Shown: positions 17,741 to 27,270, counted from the first letter of the stretch. The stretch is 64,000 nucleotides of DNA from Bacteroidetes bacterium UBA1941 (GCA_002336805.1 DDEZ01000012.1:716676-780675); one strand, 5' to 3'. Notes: a model not told the origin generated them from the letters alone. Program-made: numbers and translations.

Positions 17741-18147
17741 GCTAATATAGTAGCTACCAGCCTGCGGGCGCTGGCCTGATCACGAAACTCACACAGATAA
17801 ATCCCCTGCCAGGTACCCAGATTGAGTTTATGGTTAGAGATAGGGATGGTCACTGAGGAGCCTGCCAGTACCGATTTGACATGGGCAGGCATATCGTCAT
17901 CTCCCTCGTCATTATGGGTGTAGTATTGCTCACCCTCCACCACTATTCTATTGAAGGCTGTTTCAAAATCCACGCGCACAGACGGATCAGCATTCTCATT
18001 GATAGCCAGGGCTGCAGAGGTATGCTTGATAAAGAGCTGTAGCAGCCCCGTCTCAGGCAGCGGAGGCAGGTTGCGCACTACGATGTCCGTGATGAGGTGA
18101 AAGCCGCGCCGCTGCGGTGGGATAGCGAGTTCTATCTGATGGACCAT
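17737..18147 (-). CDS. yjbQ: YjbQ family protein (UPF0047)
   Basis: 136 residues from the ATG at 18147 (MVHQIELAIPPQRRGFHLITD); a TTG 12 codons upstream (18183) adds atypical sequence and was rejected. Family hallmarks are LFIKHTSAALAINENADPSV, the Asp/Glu-rich YTHNDEGDDDMPAHVKS and the C-terminal LGTWQGIYLCEFRD. YjbQ proteins are small trimeric proteins reported to have thiamine-phosphate synthase-like activity; the physiological role is unclear. It lies 36 bp after the amidotransferase gene and overlaps the beta-lactamase start, forming one apparent operon. Confidence 0.93.
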   Translation of the reverse strand: MVHQIELAIPPQRRGFHLITDIVVRNLPPLPETGLLQLFIKHTSAALAINENADPSVRVDFETAFNRIVVEGEQYYTHNDEGDDDMPAHVKSVLAGSSVTIPISNHKLNLGTWQGIYLCEFRDQASARRLVATILA

Positions 18148-18183
18148 AGCAATTTTTCTAACGCTAAGATAAGATTTAGACAA

Positions 18184-19305
18184 TCAGCGTGGCCGCCATA
18201 CGGCATTCTTTAAGGCACGCCACACGGAGTACCCGGGGAAATAACATGGATACTCAAAATGGGCTCTGGGCGGCAGAGCCATGAGCTCTTCAAATTCATG
18301 ATCGGATAACCCTAATTTATGTAGTACCCTGGCCTTATCCATAGACAGCGCCTCGGGCGAAATGATCTCTGCTGCGAGTGCATCGACCGCCTCTGCTCGT
18401 GATAGCTGGCCGGACTGGATCAGATTAGACAGATGTGCTTTCCGCTTGTCCACACCAAATTTGACCGGTAGGATATATGTCTGGTATAGCCGTGTGAAAA
18501 GCGATTCAAAATGCTTGCCTCCGGGATGTTGCCAATCCAATTCGTTTTGCAGGATCTGTATAGCTGCTTCTTTATCATAGGGCACGAGATTCAAAAGCGG
18601 TATGATACGGATGCCCAGTATTTTTTCAAAATATTTTTTTCGTATAAATCCAAGTTTGGGAAAAGTTCTCATGGGCGCAGTACCAAATCTCGTGTGTATA
18701 GAGGTGATATGATATAGGTCGTTCTTATTATGCACCCAGCATGCGGGCATCGTACCCTCCGTCTTAAAATTCTCTCCCGTGAAAATCCATTTGACTTTAA
18801 ACTTAGCTGCAGCATGGAAAAGTGTAGCGATATTGACATGATCTGATACGATCTCTATATCCATGACGGATGCCCGCAGGATCGACACCTGCACATCTCT
18901 AAACTCCGGCCAGTCTATCTGATAGTTGTATACATCAAATCCAAGCCGCTCAGCCAGCTGGCGTATATTGTGCACCCCGCTGCCCTCATCCCATCCATTA
19001 TCACAGTGTACCATTAGTACTTTCAGCGCTGCCTTGTGCAGCAGGTAGGCAGAGTAGCTGCTATCAGAGCCCCCGCTGACACCTAGTATACAGTCGTATT
19101 TGCCCCGGCGGGTACGTCTGACTTGTGCCAGCAAATCAGGTAATACCCGGCTACCGGGATCCTCATGTAGCTGCCGGGAGAGCACAGATTCATAGCGGTC
19201 ACAATAGCTGCACACACCGTCCTCATCAAAGGTGATCTCAGGATCTGCAACGGTGTCCATGACACACTTCGTGCACACCCTTGCATTTGCGTTTCCAGGG
19301 GTCAT
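18184..19305 (-). CDS. N-acetyl sugar amidotransferase (WbpG/PseA-type)
   Basis: ATP-dependent amidotransferase of the PP-loop superfamily that converts an acetamido sugar to an acetamidino sugar in surface polysaccharide or flagellin glycan synthesis. It has 373 residues. It shows an N-terminal zinc-finger-like Cys11/Cys14 (CTKC) and Cys32/Cys35 (CSYC) set, the PP-loop SGGSDSS at 77-83, and the TGENFKTEGTMPACWVHNKND segment typical of the family. The usual ammonia-generating HisH/HisF-like partners are not next to it. It is the first gene of a minus-strand group with yjbQ and the beta-lactamase. Sugar substrate unknown. Confidence 0.88.
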   Translation of the reverse strand: MTPGNANARVCTKCVMDTVADPEITFDEDGVCSYCDRYESVLSRQLHEDPGSRVLPDLLAQVRRTRRGKYDCILGVSGGSDSSYSAYLLHKAALKVLMVHCDNGWDEGSGVHNIRQLAERLGFDVYNYQIDWPEFRDVQVSILRASVMDIEIVSDHVNIATLFHAAAKFKVKWIFTGENFKTEGTMPACWVHNKNDLYHITSIHTRFGTAPMRTFPKLGFIRKKYFEKILGIRIIPLLNLVPYDKEAAIQILQNELDWQHPGGKHFESLFTRLYQTYILPVKFGVDKRKAHLSNLIQSGQLSRAEAVDALAAEIISPEALSMDKARVLHKLGLSDHEFEELMALPPRAHFEYPCYFPGYSVWRALKNAVWRPR

Positions 19306-19422
19306 ATATTGGATTTGGCATGATAAACGAGGTGGATATTTTCATATTGCGTGACGCGTGAAGATATTTTTGGAAAGATCCGGCACAGGCGCTCTCATTA
19401 AAAAACACCACCTTTGCCATGT

Positions 19423-20652
19423 ATGAATCTCACAGAGAATATACGGCTGGCCCTGCGGGCTATCATGGGCAATAAGCTGCGTACAGCACTTACGCTCATG
19501 ATCATCATCTTTGGTATCATGGCGCTGATAGGTATCCTCACTGCTACAGAAGGAATCAACCAGTCCGTGGCCAACCTCAGCTCAGAGATGGGCTCCAACA
19601 CCTTCAGCATAAAGAATGAAGGGCAGACCCGGCACCGCCGCCGCCGCAAGGCTATGGTGGCCAATCCACCCATCACGCTGCTGCAGAGCCAGGAGTTTAA
19701 AAAGAACTATAAATACCCTGCCACCGTAGCCCGCGCTACAGATGCAGATGGCAATGCGGTGATCAAATACGAATCACAGAAGACGAACCCCAATGTCCGC
19801 ATCATGGGCGTAGATGAAGACTACCTGAAAGTAGCAGGCTGGAGCATCCAGTCCGGCCGCAATATGTCAAGATCAGAAATAGACAACGGACAGAATGTGA
19901 TCCTGCTGGGCAAGGATGTGGTAGTCAAGATCTTCCCGCCCAGAGAAGAGGCTATAGGCAAGATGGTCAATATAGGCAGCAGCAAATACCGTGTGATAGG
20001 GCTGCTGGCACCAAAGGGAGCCAGCCAGGTGAGCAATGATAATATGGCCATGATACCGCTCATGACAGCAAAGCGCAACTTTGGCGATGATGCTACCTCC
20101 TATAATATCAGTGTGATGGTAGATAATACAGCGGAGCTCAACGGTGCTGCGGATGAGGCGGAGGGTGTATTCCGCACGGTGCGAAAGATCAGGCCGGGCG
20201 ACGATCCGAACTTTGAGGTATCTAAGAGCGACAAGATGGCTGAGCAGAACATGAATGTGCTGGGCAATATCAGCATGGCGACAGTCGTGATAGGTATCCT
20301 GACCCTCATAGGCGCAGGCATCGGCCTCATGAATATCATGCTGGTCAGTGTGAATGAACGCACACGCGAGATAGGTGTGAGCAAGGCGCTGGGAGCTACC
20401 AAGCGCGTGATACGCATACAGTTTCTCACAGAGTCTACTACGATCTGTATGATAGGCGGCGTGATAGGTATCGTCATGGGGGTGCTCGTGGGCAATCTGG
20501 TCGTATTGGCACTACATTCAGCCTTTGTGATGCCGTGGATGTGGATCATATTGGGGCTGACCTTCACCTTTATCATAGGGATGGCGGCAGGCATATACCC
20601 GGCCATCCTTGCCTCCAATCTCGACCCCGTAGAGGCACTGCGCTACGAATAG
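19423..20652 (+). CDS. ABC transporter permease, MacB-like
   Basis: 409 residues from the ATG at 19423 (MNLTENIRLALRAIMGNKLRT). Topology is TM1 at about 18-40, a large periplasmic MacB-PCD domain (about 45-280), then three TM segments in the C-terminal FtsX domain with the conserved NERTREIGVSKALGATKR loop and the ending YPAILASNLDPVEALRYE. MacB-type systems act with an ATPase and an outer-membrane channel to move peptides, lipoproteins or signals. No ATPase or adaptor gene is adjacent, so the partner must be encoded elsewhere. Confidence 0.93.
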   Translation: MNLTENIRLALRAIMGNKLRTALTLMIIIFGIMALIGILTATEGINQSVANLSSEMGSNTFSIKNEGQTRHRRRRKAMVANPPITLLQSQEFKKNYKYPATVARATDADGNAVIKYESQKTNPNVRIMGVDEDYLKVAGWSIQSGRNMSRSEIDNGQNVILLGKDVVVKIFPPREEAIGKMVNIGSSKYRVIGLLAPKGASQVSNDNMAMIPLMTAKRNFGDDATSYNISVMVDNTAELNGAADEAEGVFRTVRKIRPGDDPNFEVSKSDKMAEQNMNVLGNISMATVVIGILTLIGAGIGLMNIMLVSVNERTREIGVSKALGATKRVIRIQFLTESTTICMIGGVIGIVMGVLVGNLVVLALHSAFVMPWMWIILGLTFTFIIGMAAGIYPAILASNLDPVEALRYE

Positions 20653-20714
20653 TAGCTTGCCACTCTCCTATCTTATGCCGATTCTAGTATATTGGAGTTG
20701 TATACCGATCATCA

Positions 20715-22250
20715 TTGCATTTCATCCGCAAATATCATTCACCGCTGGCACTGCTCATCGCACTGCTGTCATTTTTCGCTGCGGCATGGTATAATGAAGC
20801 AAATATCACAGCGCTAAAAGCCGTAGAGCGCGCTCAGCACGTAGCCATGCTCGACCCCTCGTGGCACTGGGTAGCGACGGCTGACGATGCCGCCTATATC
20901 CGGCCAGCTGAGAACTACTACCACCACCACACCTGGCGCGACAATAATCCCGGCAGGCAATCCTACTTCCTGCGCACACCGGGCTATGGCCTATTCCGCT
21001 ACGCACTCATGCTGCTACTGGGGTATGAGGGTGGGCAGCTATACTTCCGGTATATGCAGGTACTATTATTTGCGCTATCAGCCTTGCTGCTGTACAGGTC
21101 TGGCTTGCTGCTGGGACTATCTCCTGCATGGTCACTAGCAGTAGAAAGCCTGTACGGCCTTAGTCCCTTTGCGGTGGGCTTCCTGTACTATAGTCTCACA
21201 GAGGGCATCACCCCGGCGCTCATGATAGCATATGTATTCCTGCTATTAGTAGGGTATAGCAGGCGGGGGCCATTCTTTTATCTGCTGGCTGCACTCCTCA
21301 TGAGCTATATAGGACTGGTGCGTCCGGTATTACTCATCTTCGCTATAGCCCTGCCGCTAGTGACATGGTGGTCTATGAGCGCCCTGCCCTTCGCGCGCAG
21401 ATCAGTCTTTATCCTGGTGTCTATTCTTATCATCGCATTGCCACTCACTATGTGGGCCTACAGGAGCCACCAGATAGCAGGCAAGTGGGTAGGAATCTAT
21501 CCAATCTACTATGCAGAGAATAACTCACAGTTCCGCCCCACCCATCAGGCCATCTGGCGTTTTGCCAGTTCGTTTGGCATGGATGGGCGCACCTTTCATG
21601 AGAGCATGGTACCACTGTGGCAGGCTACCATACATGGAGACACCAGTGAGGTGCATATAGACAGCATCCTTATGACCATTCCTGACTTTGTACGTCAGGA
21701 TATAGGAGAGCAGCCCCTCCGCACTGCCTATCACCGCTATCGTGCATCTATCATGCACCAGCGCAGTGCCTATCCCAGAGAGGTAGCGATGCCTGACACG
21801 ATAATCTCCGATGAACATGTGGTGATCTCTGACTTCGATAGGTTTACTACGCAGATCCGATCCTCTCATTGGTGGTGGTGTCATGTAGCCGTACCTATAG
21901 GAGTATTCAGATCTGCCGTGGTCCACTCCAATCTCTCTCTATGGATATTCCAGCACAGCTGGCGAGGTAGCTGGTGGCTGGAGATACTGCGAGGCATATT
22001 CACACTGCTGCACATTGGTTGTTGCCTCTCATTCATCTACCTGCTATGGCACGGCGATAGAGCGAAGCGCCTCCTGGGCTGGCTGATCTGTGCCTACTTT
22101 TTCTACCTCTGCTACTTCTTTCGTAGCCTGGAGGAGCGGTATACATTGCCACTGCTGCCGCTTATGCTGCTCGGACTAGCCTATGCACTGGAATCCACCT
22201 GTGATCGCATATCCAAAAGTTTTAACAAAAAAGGAGCTGGCGTACTGTAA
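20715..22250 (+). CDS. Multi-pass membrane protein, GT-C glycosyltransferase-like
   Basis: 511 residues with about ten hydrophobic segments. The first TM is followed by a luminal loop with NNPGRQSYFLRTPGYGLFRYAL, resembling the R-x-P-G-Y loop of ArnT/PMT-like GT-C enzymes, and LYYSLTEGITPAL, resembling their conserved acidic loop. A soluble segment of about 130 residues (about 255-395) lies before the last TMs. The only start that keeps TM1 is TTG at 20715; the first in-frame ATG would delete it. Donor and acceptor unknown; assignment to GT-C is by motif resemblance only. Confidence 0.75.
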   Translation: MHFIRKYHSPLALLIALLSFFAAAWYNEANITALKAVERAQHVAMLDPSWHWVATADDAAYIRPAENYYHHHTWRDNNPGRQSYFLRTPGYGLFRYALMLLLGYEGGQLYFRYMQVLLFALSALLLYRSGLLLGLSPAWSLAVESLYGLSPFAVGFLYYSLTEGITPALMIAYVFLLLVGYSRRGPFFYLLAALLMSYIGLVRPVLLIFAIALPLVTWWSMSALPFARRSVFILVSILIIALPLTMWAYRSHQIAGKWVGIYPIYYAENNSQFRPTHQAIWRFASSFGMDGRTFHESMVPLWQATIHGDTSEVHIDSILMTIPDFVRQDIGEQPLRTAYHRYRASIMHQRSAYPREVAMPDTIISDEHVVISDFDRFTTQIRSSHWWWCHVAVPIGVFRSAVVHSNLSLWIFQHSWRGSWWLEILRGIFTLLHIGCCLSFIYLLWHGDRAKRLLGWLICAYFFYLCYFFRSLEERYTLPLLPLMLLGLAYALESTCDRISKSFNKKGAGVL

Positions 22251-22317
22251 AAAAGCACTGGCCAATTCTTTGTTGTTATTACCTTTAGCAGCTTAATAAA
22301 AACCCCCACTTCTATAG

Positions 22318-24195
22318 ATGAAAAGACTACTTACGCTCCTGTCTTTGTCCCTATGCACGCTGCTGTCTCACGCGCAGATCACCTTTATCTCTACTGACAT
22401 AGCCTCTGCAGGCTGGGTCAATGTGATGCAGAAAGATACACAGACCGGTACGGTCAATTTTGGCAATCGCGGTGCTAATCAGGTGTATGATTTTCATACG
22501 CTGCAAAACAATGTGCCTGATTCACTCTTTTATGAGACGCCTACCAGTACACAGCTCTCATCCGTGCCAGGCGCCACGCTGGCACTGACCGCAGATCATA
22601 ATACTTACATATTTGCTAAAAACCAATCAGCGCTTTTCTCCTACGTCGGAGGACAGGCTGTCTACAATGGTACAACACTGCTGACACCATTCAGTCCTAT
22701 AGATACGGGGTATAAGTTTACGACTGCGTACGGACAGCATTTTGCCGGCACATATGGTTTTACTACTTCACGCCCTGGCAGTGACTTCGGCCAGCCATCA
22801 ATATATATGGTCCGTATTACCAATACAACCACCTACACAGATACGATAGATGGATGGGGCAAAGTAATCACCCCGCTCGGTACTTATAACTGCCTTCGTC
22901 AGCACCGTGTGGAGCATAGCAGCACGCTACTGGAGTATAGCCTTTGCAGCGTCTGCGGATATAGCAATGTGCCCACGTCATCTTCACTTCCAGCCAATCC
23001 TATAGTGAGTAATACCAATACCTACTACTATCTGACAAAAGAGGCGCATGGCTCTGTGATCAGCTTCACAAATGATGCTAATGGCAACCCTAAGACGGCG
23101 AGCTGGAGCAAGACACCTCCGACTCCGGTAGCCAATTTTGGCTATACTGCGGGTGCAGCAGGCAGCGTGGCGTTTCGCGATAGCACTACCGGCACTCCGG
23201 TGACCTACTCCTGGAGCTATGGTGATAATAGTGCCAATGGTACCACCGCGAACCCCAATCACAGCTATGCTGCAAATGGCACCTACTATGTATGCCTCAC
23301 AGTCACCAATGTGAGCGGCACCAGCACGCACTGTGATAGCGTACACATCACCAATATCGTAGCCTCTACCACGCCACCTACAGCGGGCAATGATACTGCA
23401 AGCCTCCTGCAACCGGGCACCGTGACTATCCATGCCCTGGCCAATGACGTGAACCATAACGCCGGCGACACCCTCTGCATCAATAGCATCATCGGCGCTA
23501 CTTCAGGCTGGGCTAGCGTGTCTGGCTGTAATAACATCGTCTACCATCCACTGGATAGTTTCTATGCCGGACTAGATACTTTCTACTATAAGGTCTGCGA
23601 TATCCATGTGCCTACTCTGTGTGATACAGCGATGGTAGTGGTCAATGTGACGGTACCAGTAGTAATCCAGCAGCCACAGATCCATTATACATTGACACCA
23701 GGAAATTGCACTTATTCCTTAACTGACAACTCTACAAATACGGACTCTGTACGCTATCAACTGATGTACGTAGGCACACAGAATGCAGACTATGTGACTG
23801 ATCCATCTAATTATCAATCTCATTTGGCTCCAGGTGGCGGTTCTTTATCTATTTGTATCACTGCTTATGGTCAGGGTGGCATCGTATCAAGGTGTGACAC
23901 TACCGTCATAGGTTGCGTTGGCATCAATGAAATTCCTTCTTCCCAATTCTCTATCTATCCTAACCCGGCATCTGACCGTATCCTCCTTGATCTATCTCAT
24001 ATAGACCAAAACACGATGAGCGAGATAGCTACCGTAGAAGTATACAGCATACTCGGCGAACGGATAAAAACAGCAACCGTTAAGACAAGTAATGACATAG
24101 CAGTGTCCGATCTCAGCACAGGCATCTATATAATAGGCCTGCGTGATACGAAGGGCAACAAGCGTATCCTCGGCAAGTTTGAAGTGATGCACTAA
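22318..24195 (+). CDS. Secreted PKD-domain protein with T9SS sorting domain
   Basis: 625 residues. Signal peptide at 1-19 (ending LLSHAQ). A unique N-terminal region of about 250 residues is followed by a PKD domain (about 280-345; SWSYGDNSANGT, NHSYAANGTYYVCLTV). Next is one four-cysteine repeat (about 355-445; LANDVNHNAGDTLCI, GLDTFYYKVCD, PTLCDT), then a C-terminal type A sorting domain (FSIYPNPASDRILLDL to the end). The sorting domain marks it as cargo of the type IX secretion system, exported and anchored or released at the cell surface. The next gene encodes a paralogue built from the same repeat. Confidence 0.88.
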   Translation: MKRLLTLLSLSLCTLLSHAQITFISTDIASAGWVNVMQKDTQTGTVNFGNRGANQVYDFHTLQNNVPDSLFYETPTSTQLSSVPGATLALTADHNTYIFAKNQSALFSYVGGQAVYNGTTLLTPFSPIDTGYKFTTAYGQHFAGTYGFTTSRPGSDFGQPSIYMVRITNTTTYTDTIDGWGKVITPLGTYNCLRQHRVEHSSTLLEYSLCSVCGYSNVPTSSSLPANPIVSNTNTYYYLTKEAHGSVISFTNDANGNPKTASWSKTPPTPVANFGYTAGAAGSVAFRDSTTGTPVTYSWSYGDNSANGTTANPNHSYAANGTYYVCLTVTNVSGTSTHCDSVHITNIVASTTPPTAGNDTASLLQPGTVTIHALANDVNHNAGDTLCINSIIGATSGWASVSGCNNIVYHPLDSFYAGLDTFYYKVCDIHVPTLCDTAMVVVNVTVPVVIQQPQIHYTLTPGNCTYSLTDNSTNTDSVRYQLMYVGTQNADYVTDPSNYQSHLAPGGGSLSICITAYGQGGIVSRCDTTVIGCVGINEIPSSQFSIYPNPASDRILLDLSHIDQNTMSEIATVEVYSILGERIKTATVKTSNDIAVSDLSTGIYIIGLRDTKGNKRILGKFEVMH

Positions 24196-24220
24196 AACAG
24201 TCCGCAAAAATGTACAAGCA

Positions 24221-24252
24221 GCCCTTTGTGCCATGCGCAAAGGGCTTTTTTT
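24221..24252 (+). terminator. Terminator between the two T9SS cargo genes
   Basis: GCCCTTTG (24221-24228)/CAAAGGGC (24238-24245) stem followed by seven T. The second cargo gene therefore probably has its own promoter in the 40 bp that follow. Confidence 0.88.
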
Positions 24253-24292
24253 ATACCCTTTATTCGTATATTTAAGCAAGTAAATCTGTCAC

Positions 24293-25741
24293 TTGAGAAA
24301 ACTCTACGTACTTTTTCTGCTGATCCTGTCCGTGAGCCTGACCTATGGGCAGCGCCCGCCAAAGGCGATCAATGATATCGTGACCATAGCCAGGCTGGAC
24401 TCCGTCTCCCTGACTCCTCTCACTAATGATAGCAACTTCATAGCAGGCGATACGGTATGCCTGACGCAGGTATACGGAGGGCATGGCTGGGCTACGGTGG
24501 CCGATTGCAAGCGCCTGACCTACCAGCAGCAGGACCGCGGCTTCTATGGCAGGGATACATTTTACTATGTCTCTTGTGAATTGTACCATCCTACCCTTTG
24601 TGACACCGGCAGGGTATTTATGACCATCCGCCCACGTGCCAATAATGACACGCTGGTCATGATGCAGCCGGACTCCATAGTACTGCGCCCACTGGCCAAT
24701 GACTCCAATAAGGTAGCCGGTGACTCTCTGTGTATCAGTCTGCTCTTCCGCCCTACTGCCTCGCGTGCGGGCTGGTCTGTACTACGCGGCTGCGACTCTG
24801 TGAAGTACCGTCCGCTCAATACAGGCTACTGGGGCCTTGACACTTTCTTCTACAAGGCGTGTAGCCGCAAGATCCCTACACTCTGTGATACCGGCCGGGT
24901 GCTGGTGAATTTATATTTCCCACCCAAGGCTTTTGACGACTCTGCCATACTGGTCCAGCCGGATACGGTATCTGTGATACCGCTGGCCAATGACAGTGCG
25001 TATATAGCTAATGACAGTATGTGCATCACCTCCCTCTACGGCTCTGTAGCTCAGTGGGCTACTCTATATGGCTGTGATTCCCTGGCCTTTCACACGCCGG
25101 ACTTTCACCATACCGGTATCGATACGCTATACTATATTACTTGCTATACCCGGCTACCGGCGGTGTGTGATACAGGTGCCATAGCTATCAAGGCTACGCT
25201 GCCGCTGCCTTGGGTAGACTTCACCTATGAGGAGGGCGGCCACTGCCTCACTACCGCGCAGGACGCATCTATGCTGTCAGACTCAGTGCACTGGCAGGTC
25301 TCCTATATCAGTGGCAACGGCACCGATACTACCTGGGGCAATACCAACCTGATCACCATCCAGGCTACACCGGACTCTGCCTTTCAAGCTGAGGTATGCC
25401 TCACAGCATACAATCCTACCGGTGACACTACTGTATGCTATACTTTCTGGATAGAGTGTATAGGCTCAGGGGTGCATGACCTGAATATAGCAGCCGTACA
25501 CGTGTATCCTAACCCTGCTACTGACGCAGTCAATATCGACCTATCTCAGGCGGGCGCTGCTATATCGTCTCTGGCCAGTGTAGAGGTATCTGATCTCACG
25601 GGCAGAATCCTGATACGTGAGTCTGTATCTGACACCATGCATCTGTCAGTGAGTAGCCTGGGATCCGGCCTGTACCTGCTGGGATGCACAGATCACAGTG
25701 GCATGAGCCGCGGTATAGCCAAGCTGCAGGTGATCCATTAA
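24293..25741 (+). CDS. Secreted repeat protein with T9SS sorting domain
   Basis: 482 residues. The signal peptide MRKLYVLFLLILSVSLTYG starts at TTG 24293; no ATG is available in the signal region. Three consecutive repeats of about 85-90 residues follow (about 25-110, 112-204, 206-300). Each has the pattern LxNDS...GDS(L/V/M)C, GW/QWA..GC, DTFYY..C, P(T/A)xCDTG, i.e. four conserved Cys. After a divergent domain comes a type A sorting domain (VHVYPNPATDAVNIDL). It is a paralogue of the preceding gene, which has a single copy of the repeat. Probably a surface-exposed structural or adhesive protein; no catalytic motif seen. It ends 3 bp from the convergent porin gene. Confidence 0.85.
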   Translation: MRKLYVLFLLILSVSLTYGQRPPKAINDIVTIARLDSVSLTPLTNDSNFIAGDTVCLTQVYGGHGWATVADCKRLTYQQQDRGFYGRDTFYYVSCELYHPTLCDTGRVFMTIRPRANNDTLVMMQPDSIVLRPLANDSNKVAGDSLCISLLFRPTASRAGWSVLRGCDSVKYRPLNTGYWGLDTFFYKACSRKIPTLCDTGRVLVNLYFPPKAFDDSAILVQPDTVSVIPLANDSAYIANDSMCITSLYGSVAQWATLYGCDSLAFHTPDFHHTGIDTLYYITCYTRLPAVCDTGAIAIKATLPLPWVDFTYEEGGHCLTTAQDASMLSDSVHWQVSYISGNGTDTTWGNTNLITIQATPDSAFQAEVCLTAYNPTGDTTVCYTFWIECIGSGVHDLNIAAVHVYPNPATDAVNIDLSQAGAAISSLASVEVSDLTGRILIRESVSDTMHLSVSSLGSGLYLLGCTDHSGMSRGIAKLQVIH

Positions 25742-25744
25742 GTC

Positions 25745-27247
25745 TTAACGGTTGACTCCAAATTTGAATCCGATCGTCGCCACGATCATGTTTCCGTGAA
25801 AGTTATTGAATACTCCCGGCTCCTGTGTGCCTGAAGCATCCGTATAGGAGTATGGAGTATAGTAGTCTTTGTACTGAGTGCGCACATAGGCCAGGTCTGC
25901 AAAGAACCTGCTACCGCGATAGCCGATACCGGCAGTATAATTGAAACGTGCGCCATCATATCCATTTACAGCTACACCACTTTTGAATGGAGATTGACTC
26001 CACGCAAAACCTCCGCGCAGACGCAGCGACTTCCATGCAAACTCAGCACCGGCGCGGACTGTAGAGGCCAGCCTGTATTTAGCAGATATATTCAGATTCT
26101 CCAGATCAGAGTATTGCCTGTCAGCTCCATCAAAGCGGAAGCGCGAGTGACTGTAGTCATTCATCTCATAGTCTACAGATATAAAACCCCACTGCTTCAG
26201 ATAGAAGGATGCACCAAATGTCGCATTGAGTGGGTTGCTATAAGAGAATCTATATACAGAACCGGTATCAGCATAAAGGGTCGGCAGCAGGCCTATATTG
26301 CTCTGCATATTACCTTCGGTATTCTCATTCAGACGGAAGTATGAGGGCGTTTGCACTGAGGCGCCAAACCGTACCCATGCTGCCGGCTTCACTATGACCC
26401 CAAACTTGCCATTCACACCTACACCGCTGAGTGTCGTATTGTAATTGCTGGTAAAGGACGAATCGCCGCCGCTATTGCGCTCAAAGAAACTGGCATAGCG
26501 GGAATAATTCATATACGGTACTCCGAGCCCAAAGCCGAGGTATACAGTATTGTCGATATTGAATCCGAGTGTGAGATTGATATCATTCAGTGATCCTTTG
26601 GTAGTCACTGTCCCTACCTGGGTCACTGGCAGTGGTATGCGCGATGAGAGGCGGGTATAATTGGTATCGGTCCAGTCACTCACATAGGTCTGATAGGCCT
26701 GTACAGACGGTATATCAAAATTGTCCAGGTTAATATTATACGGATTTGTATTGAGGTTATTCGTCAGCGCCTGGGCATAGGAGTTTTGTGTGTTGACACC
26801 GTAGATCTTATCCGTCCTGCTGAAGTCTGCTACCTTTTGAAATCCAATACCGACCACTACGCGGCTCAGTTTATTGGAATTATTAAAGCTCATACCTTGC
26901 GTGCGAGACAGGTCCCTGGTGGCAAACACGAGACCCGCCTGACTCAGCATCCCTTTGGAAAAATTTTGATCAGTATTATTGCCCAGATAGTTTGAGGTGG
27001 TAGTACCCCAGGCAGCGCCACCGCTGATCGCAAACTCATGGGAACGGTAAAGGCCTATACCCGCAGGATTTTGCAGCACCGCAGACTGGTCTGCACCCAC
27101 ACTGCTAAAGGCTCCGCCAGCTCCGAGAGAGCGGGCCGTACCGGTCAGGTCAGGGCGCATCATTTTGGCAGCATCGGTCTCGTAGCTCTGAGACCACGCC
27201 AGCGCGGTAAGGGATAAAAATCCGGACAAAACGAACACTTTTTTCAT
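25745..27247 (-). CDS. OmpP1/FadL/TodX family outer-membrane protein
   Basis: 500 residues. Signal peptide 1-19 (ending AWSQ), then TGTARSLGAGGAFSSVGADQSAVLQNPAGIGLYR, the N-terminal plug-like segment of FadL-type barrels that move hydrophobic compounds across the outer membrane. The remainder alternates beta strands and ends in a strand, ATIGFKFGVNR. Substrate unknown. It lies downstream of the low-complexity gene on the same strand, with a terminator-like hairpin ending only 23 bases before its ATG. Confidence 0.85.
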   Translation of the reverse strand: MKKVFVLSGFLSLTALAWSQSYETDAAKMMRPDLTGTARSLGAGGAFSSVGADQSAVLQNPAGIGLYRSHEFAISGGAAWGTTTSNYLGNNTDQNFSKGMLSQAGLVFATRDLSRTQGMSFNNSNKLSRVVVGIGFQKVADFSRTDKIYGVNTQNSYAQALTNNLNTNPYNINLDNFDIPSVQAYQTYVSDWTDTNYTRLSSRIPLPVTQVGTVTTKGSLNDINLTLGFNIDNTVYLGFGLGVPYMNYSRYASFFERNSGGDSSFTSNYNTTLSGVGVNGKFGVIVKPAAWVRFGASVQTPSYFRLNENTEGNMQSNIGLLPTLYADTGSVYRFSYSNPLNATFGASFYLKQWGFISVDYEMNDYSHSRFRFDGADRQYSDLENLNISAKYRLASTVRAGAEFAWKSLRLRGGFAWSQSPFKSGVAVNGYDGARFNYTAGIGYRGSRFFADLAYVRTQYKDYYTPYSYTDASGTQEPGVFNNFHGNMIVATIGFKFGVNR

Positions 27248-27270
27248 GATACACTGTTTGATATTTCACT

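Noticed and set aside
23992..24589. Minus-strand frames opposite the T9SS cargo genes
   Set aside because: They cross the terminator and lack any domain or signal; the plus-strand genes explain the region.
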